Below are positions 1 to 10,299 of a stretch of DNA of 50,788 bases, piece by piece. Made by a program: the position numbers and the translations under genes. Below the pieces are notes generated by a model that was given only the letters and a program-made list of their open reading frames with translations, made no database searches and was not told where the DNA came from. Numbering within the stretch: the stretch's first letter is position 1; each line of letters begins with the position of its first letter. The stretch comes from Armatimonadota bacterium (lineage in GTDB: Bacteria > Armatimonadota > UBA5829 > DTLH01). The DNA lies in the NCBI GenBank assembly GCA_016190935.1, contig JACPPP010000169.1, positions 1-50,788 of the forward strand, in the 5' to 3' direction.

Positions 1-1
1 C

Positions 2-435
2 TACCTGGTCCTCTTCACGCCCCTGATGGCGCTCTTGCTTTCCATGGGCCCGGCAGCCCTGGCCGCGGCGGCGACCCGGCTCGCACCGAGACGCTGGTTC
101 TGGCTCGCAGCCACCGCGGGCGCGATCGCTCTGGTGGCCGCCACTGCGGTGACGCTGCCGGCCTACTACGACGGCCGCGAGCGGACCTGGGACCGGGCCG
201 CCCTGGGCGCCTGGATATCGGCGACCGCCGAGCCCGAGGATGCCCTGGTGATGAACCCGGGCCACGACTGGCCCGTCTACGCCTACCACATCCGCGTGCC
301 TCTGAAATGGGAGAACATGCCCCGCGACCGCCGAGCCACCCGGGACCTGGTCCAGTTCCTCATGGCCCCCGCCATCCACGAGCGGGGTACCATCTGGGTG
401 ATCAGCGCCCCCGAGGCGGCCATCTCGGACCCCGA
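2..435 (+). CDS. C-terminal part of a multipass glycosyltransferase-like (GT39/ArnT-type) membrane protein, 5' partial; 3' end lost at a fusion junction
   Basis: The frame is open from base 2 (YLVLFTPLMALLLSMGPAALAAA...). Hydrophobic segments are followed by a soluble segment (YYDGRERTWDRAALGAWISATAEPEDALVMNPGHDWPVYAYH). Visibly more GC-rich than the downstream sequence. Confidence 0.5.
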
Positions 436-817
436 CGACGAGCTGCGCCGCTGGCTGGTCCCCCTCGCGCAAAGGTACCCACTGAATGATCTGATCGCCG
501 CCTGCCGCGCTTACGCAGAGGCAACCGGCCGGCGCGTGACCTATGAATACCTGCTTCTGGCGGGTGTGAACGACTCTCCGGCCCACGCCCGAAAGCTCGC
601 CGGGTTGATCAAGGGGTCACTGGCAAACGTCAACCTTATCCCCTACAACACTGTATTCGGGAAGGACTATAAGCGGCCACAGGCCGGGGCCGTGAAGGCT
701 TTCCGATCTGTGCTCCAGGACGCGGGAATTGAGATAACGGAGCGGTTCGAGCGAGGACATGCGGTCAGCGCCGCTTGCGGCCAGCTTTCGGCGGGGGCCG
801 GGTCAGGGGTTGGGTGA
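430..817 (+). pseudogene. rlmN: C-terminal part of 23S rRNA (adenine2503-C2)-methyltransferase RlmN, lacking its radical-SAM N-terminus; in frame with the upstream glycosyltransferase-like segment
   Basis: PDDELRRWLVPLAQRYPLNDLIAACRAYAEATGRRVTYEYLLLAGVNDSPAHARKLAGLIKG..VNLIPYNTVFGKDYKRP...DAGIEITERFERGHAVSAACGQL matches the RlmN C-terminal pattern (YPL..L..A...Y...TGRR+T+EY.L+.GVND...HA..LA.L+....VNLIP.N......Y..P...........+R.+RG.D+.AACGQL). Confidence 0.75.
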
Positions 818-855
818 TGGGTGTTGGGTGATGGGATTCAGGGGCCAAGATTCAG
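800..855 (+). repeat. Degenerate tandem heptads
   Basis: Read in 7s: GGGTCAG GGGTTGG GTGATGG GTGTTGG GTGATGG GATTCAG GGGCCAA GATTCAG. Confidence 0.7.
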
Positions 856-859
856 AATG

Positions 860-889
860 TTGTCACCGAAGTTTCTTTTGTGCTAAACT
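860..889 (+). promoter_or_regulatory. Candidate sigma70 promoter for the R-M unit
   Basis: TTGTCA, 18 nt spacer, TGC-TAAACT (extended -10), upstream of the ORF at 919. Confidence 0.35.
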
Positions 890-918
890 GCTTCCATAAG
901 CGCTAGTGTAAAATCGCG

Positions 919-1803
919 ATGCACGAGGATATAATGCTGCTGCCCTGCTCCCACGAAAAACGGGTGATTGCCCAAATCGAGCCAACGAAAAACCTGCTGA
1001 CGAATCTGAACATGCTGCACCCGGACGTGTTGACACAACATAACATCCAGCCTGAGGACTATCATGAGGCGCTGGTCTTTCGCTCAGCCATCGAGAGTAT
1101 GCGAGGCAGGTTCATTGCTTCAAGCACTCCGCAACGGCAGAGCTACGTTGCCGCTGTGCTCGGTGAACTAGCGAGAGAGAACAGAATCGAGAGGTTCGAG
1201 ACCCAGACGCGTCGTGAGCGCCATGACATCACTGTGCTGATCCGTAGCGCGCTAAAGCGAATGGCAGCAATCGAGGTTAAGGGCGGCGAAGGTAACAGCA
1301 TTAATATCTCACAACGCCCACTTTGGGCAGACGAGTTTCTCCTGTGGTGTCACCTCGATGGGGCAATCGTAAACCAACCAGAGGCAGGGATTGCCGCGAT
1401 AGTCTTTAATCGGGTGGTGCCCGAGATGGTACGGCGTGGAAAGCGAGTAGACGCGGTTATGGTGAAGGATGTGCTGTGCGGGTCTCCGGTACGTCCGTGT
1501 CCCAAGTACGGGATGTCGCAGCAGTGCAACGATAAGATCGCCCCAGATGTATATCTGCTGCCGCAGCGAATTCCGGTCTACCCAAATGATCCAGAGCCAC
1601 CAGTTCACACGAGGGACACCCTGGAACTGCCCTTTCTGATCCTCGACCACTACGGAGTGAAGAAGGCAGATTTCGGGAAGCATGTGTATGAGGTCGCTAT
1701 TCGCTTGGTAAGCGAGAAAGGACCGACTGGCGACCGCGTGATGCGGGTAGTGACGGTTTCTAAAGCCGGCACACTGTTGGCCACTCGAAAGGCAGGCGCA
1801 TAA
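919..1803 (+). CDS. Putative type II restriction endonuclease (PD-(D/E)xK-like) of an R-M unit
   Basis: AIEVKGGEGNSINIS contains an ExK-type motif; the stop codon overlaps by 1 nt the start of a DNA methyltransferase. No clear family recognised. Confidence 0.45.
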   Translation: MHEDIMLLPCSHEKRVIAQIEPTKNLLTNLNMLHPDVLTQHNIQPEDYHEALVFRSAIESMRGRFIASSTPQRQSYVAAVLGELARENRIERFETQTRRERHDITVLIRSALKRMAAIEVKGGEGNSINISQRPLWADEFLLWCHLDGAIVNQPEAGIAAIVFNRVVPEMVRRGKRVDAVMVKDVLCGSPVRPCPKYGMSQQCNDKIAPDVYLLPQRIPVYPNDPEPPVHTRDTLELPFLILDHYGVKKADFGKHVYEVAIRLVSEKGPTGDRVMRVVTVSKAGTLLATRKAGA

Positions 1804-2990
1804 TGTGCAGGACCCAGCAAGTCATTGATTCGGGCTACAACACTGGAAAATCGACAGTGCTCTGCGAGCCCGAGATCAGGCTTGACTCTCGCCTATGGAT
1901 CGGGTCATTCAACGGCCGCGAAAGCTCGCTGCACCAGCTCAGCCCGTATGTGGGAAAGCTCAAGTCTGGCATGGTGCGGGTGCTCCTGCGGCTCTACTCC
2001 TCCCCTGGGGATGTGGTCCTCGATCCTTTCTGCGGGTCAGGTGTAGTGCCATTGGAATCATTGCTACTGGGGCGGCGCGCGTGGGCCAACGACCTGAGCG
2101 TGTACGCATACACCATTACGAGAGGCAAGCTCAGTGCTCCGCCGTCTGTTCATACAGCCTTGGCAAATGCGGTGGAGGTCGCCGATGAGTGCGAAAAGCG
2201 CGCGGCTAGCGTAGACTTGTCCTGCGTCCCTGACTGGGTGCAGTCGTTCTTCCACCCCAAAACGCTCTGCGAGATAATCGTCGCCTTCCAGATCCTCTAT
2301 GAGAGATCAGACTATTTCCTGATGGCCTGCCTTTTAGGGATACTGCACCACGTAAGGCCGGGCTTTCTTTCCTATCCGGCCAGCCATCTAACACCATATC
2401 TGAGGAAGTCGAAGTACCCGCCCGCGCAGTTCCCGGACATGTACGGATACCGTGACGTCCGCTCCCGCCTACTCGCAAAGGTTCAACGCGCGTATAGACG
2501 TGTAGATACAATCGCCTGGTCGCCATCCGATTGGATGGTTACCTGTGATAACTCGATGGCCCTCAGATTCGCGGACGCGTCGGTAGACTCTATAATCTCA
2601 AGCCCGCCGTATTTCGGTGCACTTGACTACGCACGCGACAACCGACTGCGTCTATGGTTCCTGGGAATTACGGACTGGAAGGAATTGGACGAGGCACTGA
2701 CTGCAAATGATAAGGTCTACTTGCCACAGATGCGGTTGTGTCTTGCTGAGATGAATCGAGTGCTGCGCCCAGGGGCTTGCTGCGTGCTCGTCCTTGGAGA
2801 TGTCTACCGCAATGGCCGCACACGTAACACTGCAGAGATTATCGCCAAGGAAGCCGAGGATGTCACAAAGGGGCAACTTCGCACTGAGATGATCTATACC
2901 GATGAGATACCGGACGACCGTCGTTCGCGTCGGAACACTCGAACCACCAAATACGAGCGCATCCTTGTAATGCAAAAGTCCTCGAAATAG
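1803..2990 (+). CDS. DNA (N4-cytosine or N6-adenine) methyltransferase
   Basis: AdoMet-binding motif VVLDPFCGSGVVPLE near the N-terminus and catalytic motif SSPPYFGALDY near residue 267. Confidence 0.8.
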   Translation: MCRTQQVIDSGYNTGKSTVLCEPEIRLDSRLWIGSFNGRESSLHQLSPYVGKLKSGMVRVLLRLYSSPGDVVLDPFCGSGVVPLESLLLGRRAWANDLSVYAYTITRGKLSAPPSVHTALANAVEVADECEKRAASVDLSCVPDWVQSFFHPKTLCEIIVAFQILYERSDYFLMACLLGILHHVRPGFLSYPASHLTPYLRKSKYPPAQFPDMYGYRDVRSRLLAKVQRAYRRVDTIAWSPSDWMVTCDNSMALRFADASVDSIISSPPYFGALDYARDNRLRLWFLGITDWKELDEALTANDKVYLPQMRLCLAEMNRVLRPGACCVLVLGDVYRNGRTRNTAEIIAKEAEDVTKGQLRTEMIYTDEIPDDRRSRRNTRTTKYERILVMQKSSK

Positions 2991-3073
2991 CGCCGAAACG
3001 AAATGTTCCAGTTGTCCGGGATCAGGAGACCCCGCACGATCAGCACAATCTGATTGTTACCGGCAGAGGGTCA

Positions 3074-3119
3074 GCGGATGGATATCCGCCACACCTGGGC
3101 CGGGGAGGAATCTCCCCGG
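3074..3119. terminator. Pair of stem-loops between convergent genes; possible bidirectional termination region
   Basis: GCGGAT-GGAT-ATCCGC and CCGGGGAG-GAAT-CTCCCCGG. No U-tract. Confidence 0.35.
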
Positions 3120-3138
3120 GCATCATGTCCGACGGAAC

Positions 3139-3166
3139 AACCTCTAACCTCTAACCTCTAACCTCT
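3139..3166. repeat. Four perfect tandem heptads AACCTCT
   Basis: aacctctaacctctaacctctaacctct read directly. Confidence 0.9.
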
Positions 3167-3172
3167 AAACCG

Positions 3173-4045
3173 TCACCTGCCGAATCCGTTCAGCAACAGC
3201 TTTGGAACCTCGCTTGGAACACGAGCTACCGGGATTCCTGCCGCTTCGAGCTTTTCGATCTTGGATGCAGCGGTCTCGTCTTCGCCGCCTACCAGTGCTC
3301 CGGCGTGCCCCATCCTCTTGCCCGGAGGGGCGGTAAGCCCGGCGATAAATGCGACTACTTTCTTCGTCATCTTTTCCTTGATATACTGCGCGGCGACAAC
3401 CTCATCCTGACCCCCGATCTCTCCGACGATAACCACCGCATCCGTCTCCGGGTCCGCCTCGAAAAGCGGCAGAAGGCTGGTGAACCGGGAGCCGATTATC
3501 GGATCTCCACCTATACCTATGCAGGTGGACTGGCCTATGCCCGCCTCTGTAAGCCCAGATACGATCTCGTAGGTCAGAGTTCCGCTCCTCGATATGACTC
3601 CGACCCGGCCGGGCTTGTGGATGTGTCCGGGCATAATCCCTACCTTGCACTTAGTGGGGCTTGTGATGCCGGGACAGTTCGGGCCTATCAGCCTGATCCC
3701 GTTTGCGGTGAGCGCCTCATAGGCTGTCAGAGCGTCGAGTGTGGGGATCCCCTCGGTGATGCAGACAACGAGCCTGAGCGGCGCGTCGGCGGCCTCGAGC
3801 AGCGCGGACTTCGCAAACTGCGCGGGTACGTAGATTGCGGATGTGTTCGCCCCCGTCGCCTCAACCGCCTCTCTCACGCTATCGAATACCGGCACACCGT
3901 GGACCTCCTGCCCTCCCTTGCCGGGCGTCACTCCACCGACTACCTTTGTGCCGTACTCCAGCATCTTCTGGGTATGAAACGAGCCGTCCCTGCCGGTTAT
4001 ACCCTGCACTATCACACGGGTGCTTTCGTCAACTAGTATGCTCAT
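3173..4045 (-). CDS. sucD: Succinyl-CoA synthetase, alpha subunit
   Basis: [35 protein letters not shown]...; [37 protein letters not shown]. Confidence 0.95.
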   Translation of the reverse strand: MSILVDESTRVIVQGITGRDGSFHTQKMLEYGTKVVGGVTPGKGGQEVHGVPVFDSVREAVEATGANTSAIYVPAQFAKSALLEAADAPLRLVVCITEGIPTLDALTAYEALTANGIRLIGPNCPGITSPTKCKVGIMPGHIHKPGRVGVISRSGTLTYEIVSGLTEAGIGQSTCIGIGGDPIIGSRFTSLLPLFEADPETDAVVIVGEIGGQDEVVAAQYIKEKMTKKVVAFIAGLTAPPGKRMGHAGALVGGEDETAASKIEKLEAAGIPVARVPSEVPKLLLNGFGR

Positions 4046-5178
4046 CTCGACTTACCTATCTCCACAACTGTCTTCGCGCCCTCTTCGAGAGAGTCGGCGA
4101 CCATCATATCCGTGCCTTCGAGCAGAGCGCGTCCCTCTGCCTCATTGGTTCCCGCCATTCTGATAACTATCGGCACACGCACATCAAACTGCTCCCTTGC
4201 GGCGAGTATTCCCTTTACGATGTCATCACATCTGGTAATCCCGCCGAAGATGTTCAGGAATATGACCTTCACGCTCTTATCCTCAAGGATCAGCTTGAAC
4301 CCATCTACGACCTTCTTGGGATCCGAGCTTCCTCCCACGTCGAGGAAGTTCGCCGGTGAACCGCCGAAATGCTTAACTATGTCCATTGTGGCCATCGCAA
4401 GCCCCGCGCCGTTTACCATACAGCCTATCTCTCCGTCCAGCCGGACGAAGCTCAGATGGCCGTTCCTGGCCGCGGTCTCCTCCGGGTCTTCCTCTCTAAG
4501 CTCAAGGTTCTTCGGCTGACGGAAAAGAGCGTTGTCATCAAGCAGGACCTTTGCATCAAGCGCTATCACTGTTCCGTTTTCATCCACGACAAGCGGGTTG
4601 ATCTCGATCAGCGAGCAGTCGCGCTCGACGAACATCCTTCCCATCGCTGCCATTATCCGCGCGGCCGCGCCGGCCTGCCCAGCGTCGGGGAAGAGTTTTC
4701 TCGCAAAAGGAAGGCACTCCTCTTCTTTCAGCGCCCCGAGCGAACTTACGGGCGTCTCAAACCGCAGGATCTTCTCAGGGGAGGTTTTGGCGGTCTGCTC
4801 GATCTCCACGCCTCCTTCCGAGCACCCGATGAACACGACTTTTGATGCTCCGCGGTCGATCAGGAGGCTCAGATATACCTCTTTCTTGATGTTGACTGCC
4901 GAGGCCACCAGCAGTTTGCGCACGGGAAGGCCCTTTATGGACATAGAAAGAATGGCCTCCGCGGTCGTAGCCACCTGGTCCATCGTCTCGACCAGCTTGA
5001 TCCCCCCGGCCTTGCCTCTGCCTCCCACGTGCACCTGAGCCTTAAGGACGGCGGGCAGCCCCAGCTTCTCCGCTGCGCGGACCGCCTCCTCCGCTGTGGA
5101 TACCGCGATGTCACTCGCTGTGGGTATGCCATACTCCCTGAAAAGCTCTTTTGCCTGATACTCGTGTATCTTCATCAC
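4042..5178 (-). CDS. sucC: Succinyl-CoA synthetase, beta subunit (ADP-forming)
   Basis: [63 protein letters not shown]; 4 nt overlap with sucD. Confidence 0.95.
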   Translation of the reverse strand: MMKIHEYQAKELFREYGIPTASDIAVSTAEEAVRAAEKLGLPAVLKAQVHVGGRGKAGGIKLVETMDQVATTAEAILSMSIKGLPVRKLLVASAVNIKKEVYLSLLIDRGASKVVFIGCSEGGVEIEQTAKTSPEKILRFETPVSSLGALKEEECLPFARKLFPDAGQAGAAARIMAAMGRMFVERDCSLIEINPLVVDENGTVIALDAKVLLDDNALFRQPKNLELREEDPEETAARNGHLSFVRLDGEIGCMVNGAGLAMATMDIVKHFGGSPANFLDVGGSSDPKKVVDGFKLILEDKSVKVIFLNIFGGITRCDDIVKGILAAREQFDVRVPIVIRMAGTNEAEGRALLEGTDMMVADSLEEGAKTVVEIGKSR

Positions 5179-5181
5179 AAA

Positions 5182-5934
5182 TCACCTTATCCGCTCGAGA
5201 AGTGACGCCAGCAAGAACTGACGGTTCATCCTCCCGATATTATGCACTTTAACTTCTTTGGGACACTGAATCTCGCATTCCCGCTCGTTGGTGCATGCGC
5301 CGAACCCGAGCTTGTCCATCTCTCGCACCATGTTGAGAACGCGTGTCCGCCATTCGGCCTTGCCCTGGGGCAGAAGCGACAGGTGCGCCAGCTTCGCCGA
5401 GAGGAACAGCATCGGTGACGCATTCTTGCAGGTTGCTACACACGCGCCGCAGCCGATGCACGCGGCAGCGTCCATAGCCAGATCCGCATCGTCCTTGGGG
5501 ATTGGAACTGCGTTTGCATCCGGCGCGCTGCCCGTGTCAACCGATATATAGCCCCCCGCCGCAATTACCTTGTCGAAAGCCGAACGGTCCACAACCAGGT
5601 CCTTTACAACAGGGAACGCCTTTGCTCTAATCGGCTCTATCGTTATTACGTCGTTTTCCCGGAACGCCCGCATATGAAGCTGGCATACGGTGGTCCCATG
5701 TTGGCTTCCGTGCGCTCGACCGTTTATCACCATGCAGCACGTGCCGCAGATGCCCTCCCGGCAGTCGTTGTCGAAGGCGATAGGCTCCTCTCCTTCCAGG
5801 ATCAGACCTTCGTTGACAACATCGAGCATTTCCATAAAGGACGTATCAGCGGAGATATCCGTCACCAGGTGAGGCACGAACCGTCCCTTGGACTTTGCAT
5901 TTCTCTGCCGCCAGACCATGAGCACGAAGTTCAT
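5182..5934 (-). CDS. sdhB: Succinate dehydrogenase/fumarate reductase iron-sulfur subunit
   Basis: [52 protein letters not shown]. Confidence 0.93.
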   Translation of the reverse strand: MNFVLMVWRQRNAKSKGRFVPHLVTDISADTSFMEMLDVVNEGLILEGEEPIAFDNDCREGICGTCCMVINGRAHGSQHGTTVCQLHMRAFRENDVITIEPIRAKAFPVVKDLVVDRSAFDKVIAAGGYISVDTGSAPDANAVPIPKDDADLAMDAAACIGCGACVATCKNASPMLFLSAKLAHLSLLPQGKAEWRTRVLNMVREMDKLGFGACTNERECEIQCPKEVKVHNIGRMNRQFLLASLLERIR

Positions 5935-5935
5935 C

Positions 5936-7849
5936 TTACTTATAGCTCCTCTGCGCCAGCTTGATGTTTTCGAACTGGAGGGTTTCCTTGTGCGGGACTG
6001 GTTCGCTGTCGACGCCGGTGTACTCCCACGCGGCAGCGTAGCTATAGTTCTCGTCGTCCCTCAGGGCTTCGCCTTCCTCTGTCTGGCTCTCAACCCTGAA
6101 ATGTCCTCCGCAGGATTCCTTCCGGTGGAGCGCGTCGCGCACCATCAGTTCCGCCAGCTCCAGAAAATCGGCCACGCGCCCGGCCCTCTCCAGGTTCTGG
6201 TTAAACTCTCCGGGCGCGCCCGCTACCGTCACATTCTTCCAGAACTCCTCTCGAATCTCAGGTATCTTCCTGAGCGCAAGCCGCAGACCGGCCTCATCGC
6301 GGCTCATCCCGCAGTAATCCCACATAAGCATGCCGAGTTCCCGGTGGAAATCGGCCACTGTTCTCTTGCCGTTTATCGCCAGCAGCCTGCTCGTCTTCTC
6401 TTCCGCCTCCGCCGCAGCCCCCTTAAACGCGGAAAGGGAAGTATCGACTTTGCCAAACTCGTTTCCGGCAAAGTAGCCGCCTACGGTGTAGGGGATGACA
6501 AAATAACCGTCCGCCAGCCCCTGCATAAGAGCGCTCGCTCCCAGTCTGTTTGCTCCGTGGTCGGAGAAGTTAGCCTCCCCCAGGACGAAAAGGCCGGGGA
6601 CGGCGCTCATCAGATGATAGTCCACCCACAGCCCTCCCATCGTATAATGCGGGGCCGGATAGATGCGCATAGGGACATTGTAAGGATCCTCAGCGGTGAT
6701 ACGCTCGTACATCTGGAAGAGGTTCCCGTAGTTGTCCTCTATATTTTCGACGCCGTTTCGGGCTATCGCATCGCGGAAGTCGAGGTAGACCGCAAACCCT
6801 GACCCCCCGACGCCTCTTCCGGCGTCACACTGTTCCTTTGCGTTCCTCGAAGCTACGTCTCTCGGCACGAGGTTGCCGAAGCTCGGATACTTCTCCTCGA
6901 GGTAGTAACATCTCTTGTCTTCGGGGATCTGCGATGGTTCGCGCTTGTCTGCCGGGTCTTTGGGGACCCACACGCGGCCATCGTTCCGCAGGCTCTCACT
7001 CATCAGCGTAAGCTTGCTCTGGCAGTGTCCGGAGACGGGAATGCAGGTCGGGTGGATTTGGGTAAAGCAGGGGTTTGCGAAGTACGCTCCTCTCTTATGT
7101 GCCCTCCATATCGCCGATGCGTTGCTGCTCATAGCGTTGGTGGAGAGGTAGAAAACATTGGAATACCCGCCGGTCGCCAGGACTACCGCGTCGGCCGAAT
7201 AGCTCTCAAGCTGACCTGTGATCAGGTTTCGGACTATGATTCCTCTGGCCCTGCCGTCCACCAGCACGATGTCGAGCATCTCCCTGCGCGGGAACAGCTT
7301 TACTCTGCCTTCGTGGACCTGGCGCATCATGGCGCTGTAGGCCCCAAGCAGAAGCTGCTGGCCCGTCTGGCCTCTGGCATAAAACGTCCTCGAGACCTGC
7401 GCTCCACCGAAGGAACGGGTGACGAGCGTCCCGCCATAGTCGCGGGCGAAGGGAACTCCCTGGGCAGCGCAGTGGTCTATGATGTTCACGCTGAGTTGGG
7501 CCAGGCGGAAGACGTTTCCTTCTCTTGAGCGGTAATCTCCTCCCTTGACGGTGTCGTAGAACAGGCGGAAGATGCTGTCGCCGTCGTTGGCGTAATTCTT
7601 TGCGGCGTTTATCCCGCCCTGGGCGGCAATGCTGTGTGCTCTGCGCGGGCTGTCCTGGAGACAGAAGGTGAGGACGTTGTAGCCAAGTTCTGCAAGAGAT
7701 GCGGAGGCGGACGCGCCGGCAAGCCCGGTGCCCACGCAGATGACAGTGTATTTGCGCTTGTTCGCCGGGTTTACCAGCTTAAGCTCGCTCCGGCATCTAT
7801 CCCACTTCTGATCCAGAGGGCCGGAAGGTATTCTTGCATCCAGTGCCAT
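5936..7849 (-). CDS. sdhA: Succinate dehydrogenase/fumarate reductase flavoprotein subunit
   Basis: [43 protein letters not shown]-like [57 protein letters not shown]. Confidence 0.95.
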   Translation of the reverse strand: MALDARIPSGPLDQKWDRCRSELKLVNPANKRKYTVICVGTGLAGASASASLAELGYNVLTFCLQDSPRRAHSIAAQGGINAAKNYANDGDSIFRLFYDTVKGGDYRSREGNVFRLAQLSVNIIDHCAAQGVPFARDYGGTLVTRSFGGAQVSRTFYARGQTGQQLLLGAYSAMMRQVHEGRVKLFPRREMLDIVLVDGRARGIIVRNLITGQLESYSADAVVLATGGYSNVFYLSTNAMSSNASAIWRAHKRGAYFANPCFTQIHPTCIPVSGHCQSKLTLMSESLRNDGRVWVPKDPADKREPSQIPEDKRCYYLEEKYPSFGNLVPRDVASRNAKEQCDAGRGVGGSGFAVYLDFRDAIARNGVENIEDNYGNLFQMYERITAEDPYNVPMRIYPAPHYTMGGLWVDYHLMSAVPGLFVLGEANFSDHGANRLGASALMQGLADGYFVIPYTVGGYFAGNEFGKVDTSLSAFKGAAAEAEEKTSRLLAINGKRTVADFHRELGMLMWDYCGMSRDEAGLRLALRKIPEIREEFWKNVTVAGAPGEFNQNLERAGRVADFLELAELMVRDALHRKESCGGHFRVESQTEEGEALRDDENYSYAAAWEYTGVDSEPVPHKETLQFENIKLAQRSYK

Positions 7850-8505
7850 TATCTTGCGAATCCTCCACCGAGGGCTAAGAGTAAGAAAAGGGGTATTGAA
7901 GCAAACGCCACCGTCAAGGCAACCGCGCCTATTCTGCCGACGATGATGACAAATCTATCATACATGGGGTGCATCAGGCCAAGGCTTTGAAACGTGCTGC
8001 TGATTCCGTGGAAAAGGTGAAGCCCCAGCGCAAGGACTCCGAAAACATAGCAGGCGACTATCCAGGGCTGGCTCAAGATCGCGCTGATCATGTTGAATTC
8101 GCCGGCGCTCTCGTCTCCGGTCCTTACGGTCCAGATGTGAAAAACGATGAAAGCGAGGATAATGAGACCGGTGTAGATCATGGTAGACGAAGCTACAGTC
8201 CTGCCGCCGGCGGATTTCACCATAGAGTAGTTCACCGGCCTCGCCCTCCAGTTTTGCAATGTCAGGACTACGGCAAAAGTTATGTGGATCGCGAACATCG
8301 CGAACAGGCCTGCCTCTATAACCGGCAGGAAGGGTAGTTCGTGGAGATGATGTGCGTACTTGTCGAACCGTTCGGCGCCTTTATAGACGTAGGCATTGCC
8401 GTATAGATGCCCGAACAGAAACCCAAGTGATCCAAGGCCCGTCAGGGCCATAATACATTTTCTTCCAATGGATGACCGAATCAGGGTCACTAATAATAGC
8501 TTCAC
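7849..8505 (-). CDS. sdhC: Succinate dehydrogenase cytochrome b558-type membrane subunit
   Basis: About five hydrophobic segments; [51 protein letters not shown]. Adjacent to sdhA. Confidence 0.88.
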   Translation of the reverse strand: MKLLLVTLIRSSIGRKCIMALTGLGSLGFLFGHLYGNAYVYKGAERFDKYAHHLHELPFLPVIEAGLFAMFAIHITFAVVLTLQNWRARPVNYSMVKSAGGRTVASSTMIYTGLIILAFIVFHIWTVRTGDESAGEFNMISAILSQPWIVACYVFGVLALGLHLFHGISSTFQSLGLMHPMYDRFVIIVGRIGAVALTVAFASIPLFLLLALGGGFAR

Positions 8506-8523
8506 CTATCCCTCCGAGAAAAG

Positions 8524-8670
8524 CGGTCAGCAGTCAGCCTGCGGCAGGGGTTGGGTGACGGGGGTTGGGGGTTAGTAGGGTCATGGGTCATGGGGAGGCC
8601 CTCTGTTACCTGTTACCTGTTACCTACCACCTATCACCTATCACCTACCAACTATCGCTTGTTACCTTCC
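8524..8670. repeat. Compound heptad repeat: G-rich block followed by C-rich block
   Basis: GGTCAGC AGTCAGC ... GGGTTGG GTGACGG GGGTTGG GGGTTAG TAGGGTC ATGGGTC ATGGGGA ... GTTACCT x3 ACCACCT ATCACCT x2 ACCAACT ATCGCTT GTTACCT. Confidence 0.8.
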
Positions 8671-8687
8671 GCGCAATCCGTACATTC

Positions 8688-8716
8688 CGCGCATCCTGAG
8701 CTTGTCGAAGGACGCG
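8688..8716. repeat. REP-like palindrome (CATCCTGAGCTTGTCGAAGGA type)
   Basis: CGCGCATCCTGAGCTTGTCGAAGGACGCG; arms pair CGCATCCT/AGGACGCG with one mismatch. Related sequences at 36721 and 48703. Confidence 0.6.
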
Positions 8717-8740
8717 TTTCAGGAGGCCCAAGAAACAGCC

Positions 8741-9436
8741 TCACGCGTAAACAGCCTGTCTGTTAGCTGTGGACTTTCTGACGTTCTTTTGTGATTTCTT
8801 ATGGGCCTTCTGCTGCCAGATCAGGCCATAGTCCCTCACCTGTGCCCGTTTGCGTTCCGGCAGGTTCTTGACTATATCCCTGGCCGCATCGTGGCCAAGA
8901 TGCAGAGCTTTGAGATTCAGTTCGATGAAGTCCTTCTTGACAGTCGTCTTAAGAGCGGACTCGAGCGACTTCAGCGTGACGAGATTGGTAAACCCGCAGA
9001 GCGCTCCCAGAGCGATGATGTTGGTGACCATCTTGTTGCCGCATTCCTCGACTGCCATTTTGGTCATCGGTATCTCGATGGCCCTGCTCGTGGGAACGAC
9101 TCCGACGTTTGTGGAATCTACAATGAGAGCCCCGTGGTCGACCAGCGCGCCGTAGTAGGCGTCACAAGCTTTCTGGCTCAGGGCTATCAGTATGTCGAAC
9201 GTCCTGCACTGGAGGTCGTCCACCTCGCCCTTGCTCATAACTACTTCAGAGCGGCTCGCGCCGCCCCTGGCTTCGGGTCCGTAGGAGTTGGTCTGCACGA
9301 CGTTCAGTCCGTCATATATCCCCGCCGCCTCAGCGAGTATTCGTCCGGCAAGGAGCAGCCCCTGCCCTCCGGTTCCGCTCAGGCGCACAGCGACCTTCGT
9401 CGAAACTTCCAAATCCGGCATCTGATGCTTCATCAC
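8741..9436 (-). CDS. korC: 2-oxoglutarate:ferredoxin oxidoreductase, gamma subunit
   Basis: VRLSGTGGQGLLLAGRILAEAAG; NVVQTNSYGPEARGGASRSEVV. Confidence 0.9.
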   Translation of the reverse strand: MMKHQMPDLEVSTKVAVRLSGTGGQGLLLAGRILAEAAGIYDGLNVVQTNSYGPEARGGASRSEVVMSKGEVDDLQCRTFDILIALSQKACDAYYGALVDHGALIVDSTNVGVVPTSRAIEIPMTKMAVEECGNKMVTNIIALGALCGFTNLVTLKSLESALKTTVKKDFIELNLKALHLGHDAARDIVKNLPERKRAQVRDYGLIWQQKAHKKSQKNVRKSTANRQAVYA

Positions 9437-10299
9437 TTTCTCCCAATTGCTTCCTGCATCATCTGTTCATAGAGTTCGCAGTATTCAGGGCGCTCCGTGT
9501 CGCGATGCAGCACACCGATAACATACGGCTTACCGGTGGCCCTGGCCTTCTCGTAGTCCATAGTCTCGGAAACCATAATGGACTTCTCGCGCATGGCTTT
9601 GACCATTTCGACGGCGCCGCCCTCCATATTGATCCTGCCGTAGTACGTGTGGCAGTTGGAGATGATCTCTACCACGGAGAACCCCTTGTGCTCAAGCGCC
9701 ATCCGTATCATCTGCTCGACGTGCTTGACGTGATAAACGGTAGATCGCGCGACGAACGAGGCTCCGGCGCTTTTTGCAAGTTCACAGGTGTCGAACGGAG
9801 GCTCGACGCTTCCGTACACCGCCGTAGTCGCCCTCTTGCCGAGCGGGGTAGTCGGCGAGCACTGCCCGCCGGTCATGCCGTAGATAGCGTTGTTCACTAT
9901 TATCGCCGTAATGTCTATGTTTCGCCGCGCGGCGTGGATGAAATGATTACCCCCGATGGCAAGCGCGTCGCCGTCACCCATAAAGGTCATGACCTTGAGG
10001 TCCGGCCTTGCGAGCTTAACCCCTGTTGCGAAGCTCAGCGCCCGGCCGTGGGTCGTGTGCAGGGTGTTGCAGTCCACATACACCGGAATCCTCCCGGTGC
10101 AGCCTATGCCGGCGACCATAACCACTTCATCTTTACTGTAGCCCAGAGATTCGAGCGCCCGTATCGTGCCGCCGAGCACGATGCCGATCCCGCAGCCCGG
10201 ACACCAAAGGTGCGGGAACTTCTTCTTTACTCTGAGCCACTCATGTACAGCCGGTCTCCTAACCGGATGCTTTGTTGCAACCATAGTCTGTTCAGCCAA
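9433..10299 (-). CDS. korB: 2-oxoglutarate:ferredoxin oxidoreductase, beta subunit (TPP-binding)
   Basis: LWCPGCGIGIVLG; GIGCTGRIPVYVDCNTLHTTHGRALSFATGVKLARPDLKV; FMGDGDALAIGGNHFIHAARRN. Confidence 0.93.
   Translation of the reverse strand: MAEQTMVATKHPVRRPAVHEWLRVKKKFPHLWCPGCGIGIVLGGTIRALESLGYSKDEVVMVAGIGCTGRIPVYVDCNTLHTTHGRALSFATGVKLARPDLKVMTFMGDGDALAIGGNHFIHAARRNIDITAIIVNNAIYGMTGGQCSPTTPLGKRATTAVYGSVEPPFDTCELAKSAGASFVARSTVYHVKHVEQMIRMALEHKGFSVVEIISNCHTYYGRINMEGGAVEMVKAMREKSIMVSETMDYEKARATGKPYVIGVLHRDTERPEYCELYEQMMQEAIGRK

Noticed and set aside
3139-3166. Possible CRISPR array from short direct repeats
   Set aside because: Units are 7 bp and directly adjacent with no spacers; no cas genes in the window.
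3305-4036. Long plus-strand ORF opposite sucD
   Set aside because: Antisense shadow of a clearly recognisable conserved gene; the translation has no recognisable family.
5888-6802. Long plus-strand ORF opposite sdhA
   Set aside because: Antisense shadow frame in GC-rich coding DNA; sdhA on the minus strand is unambiguous.
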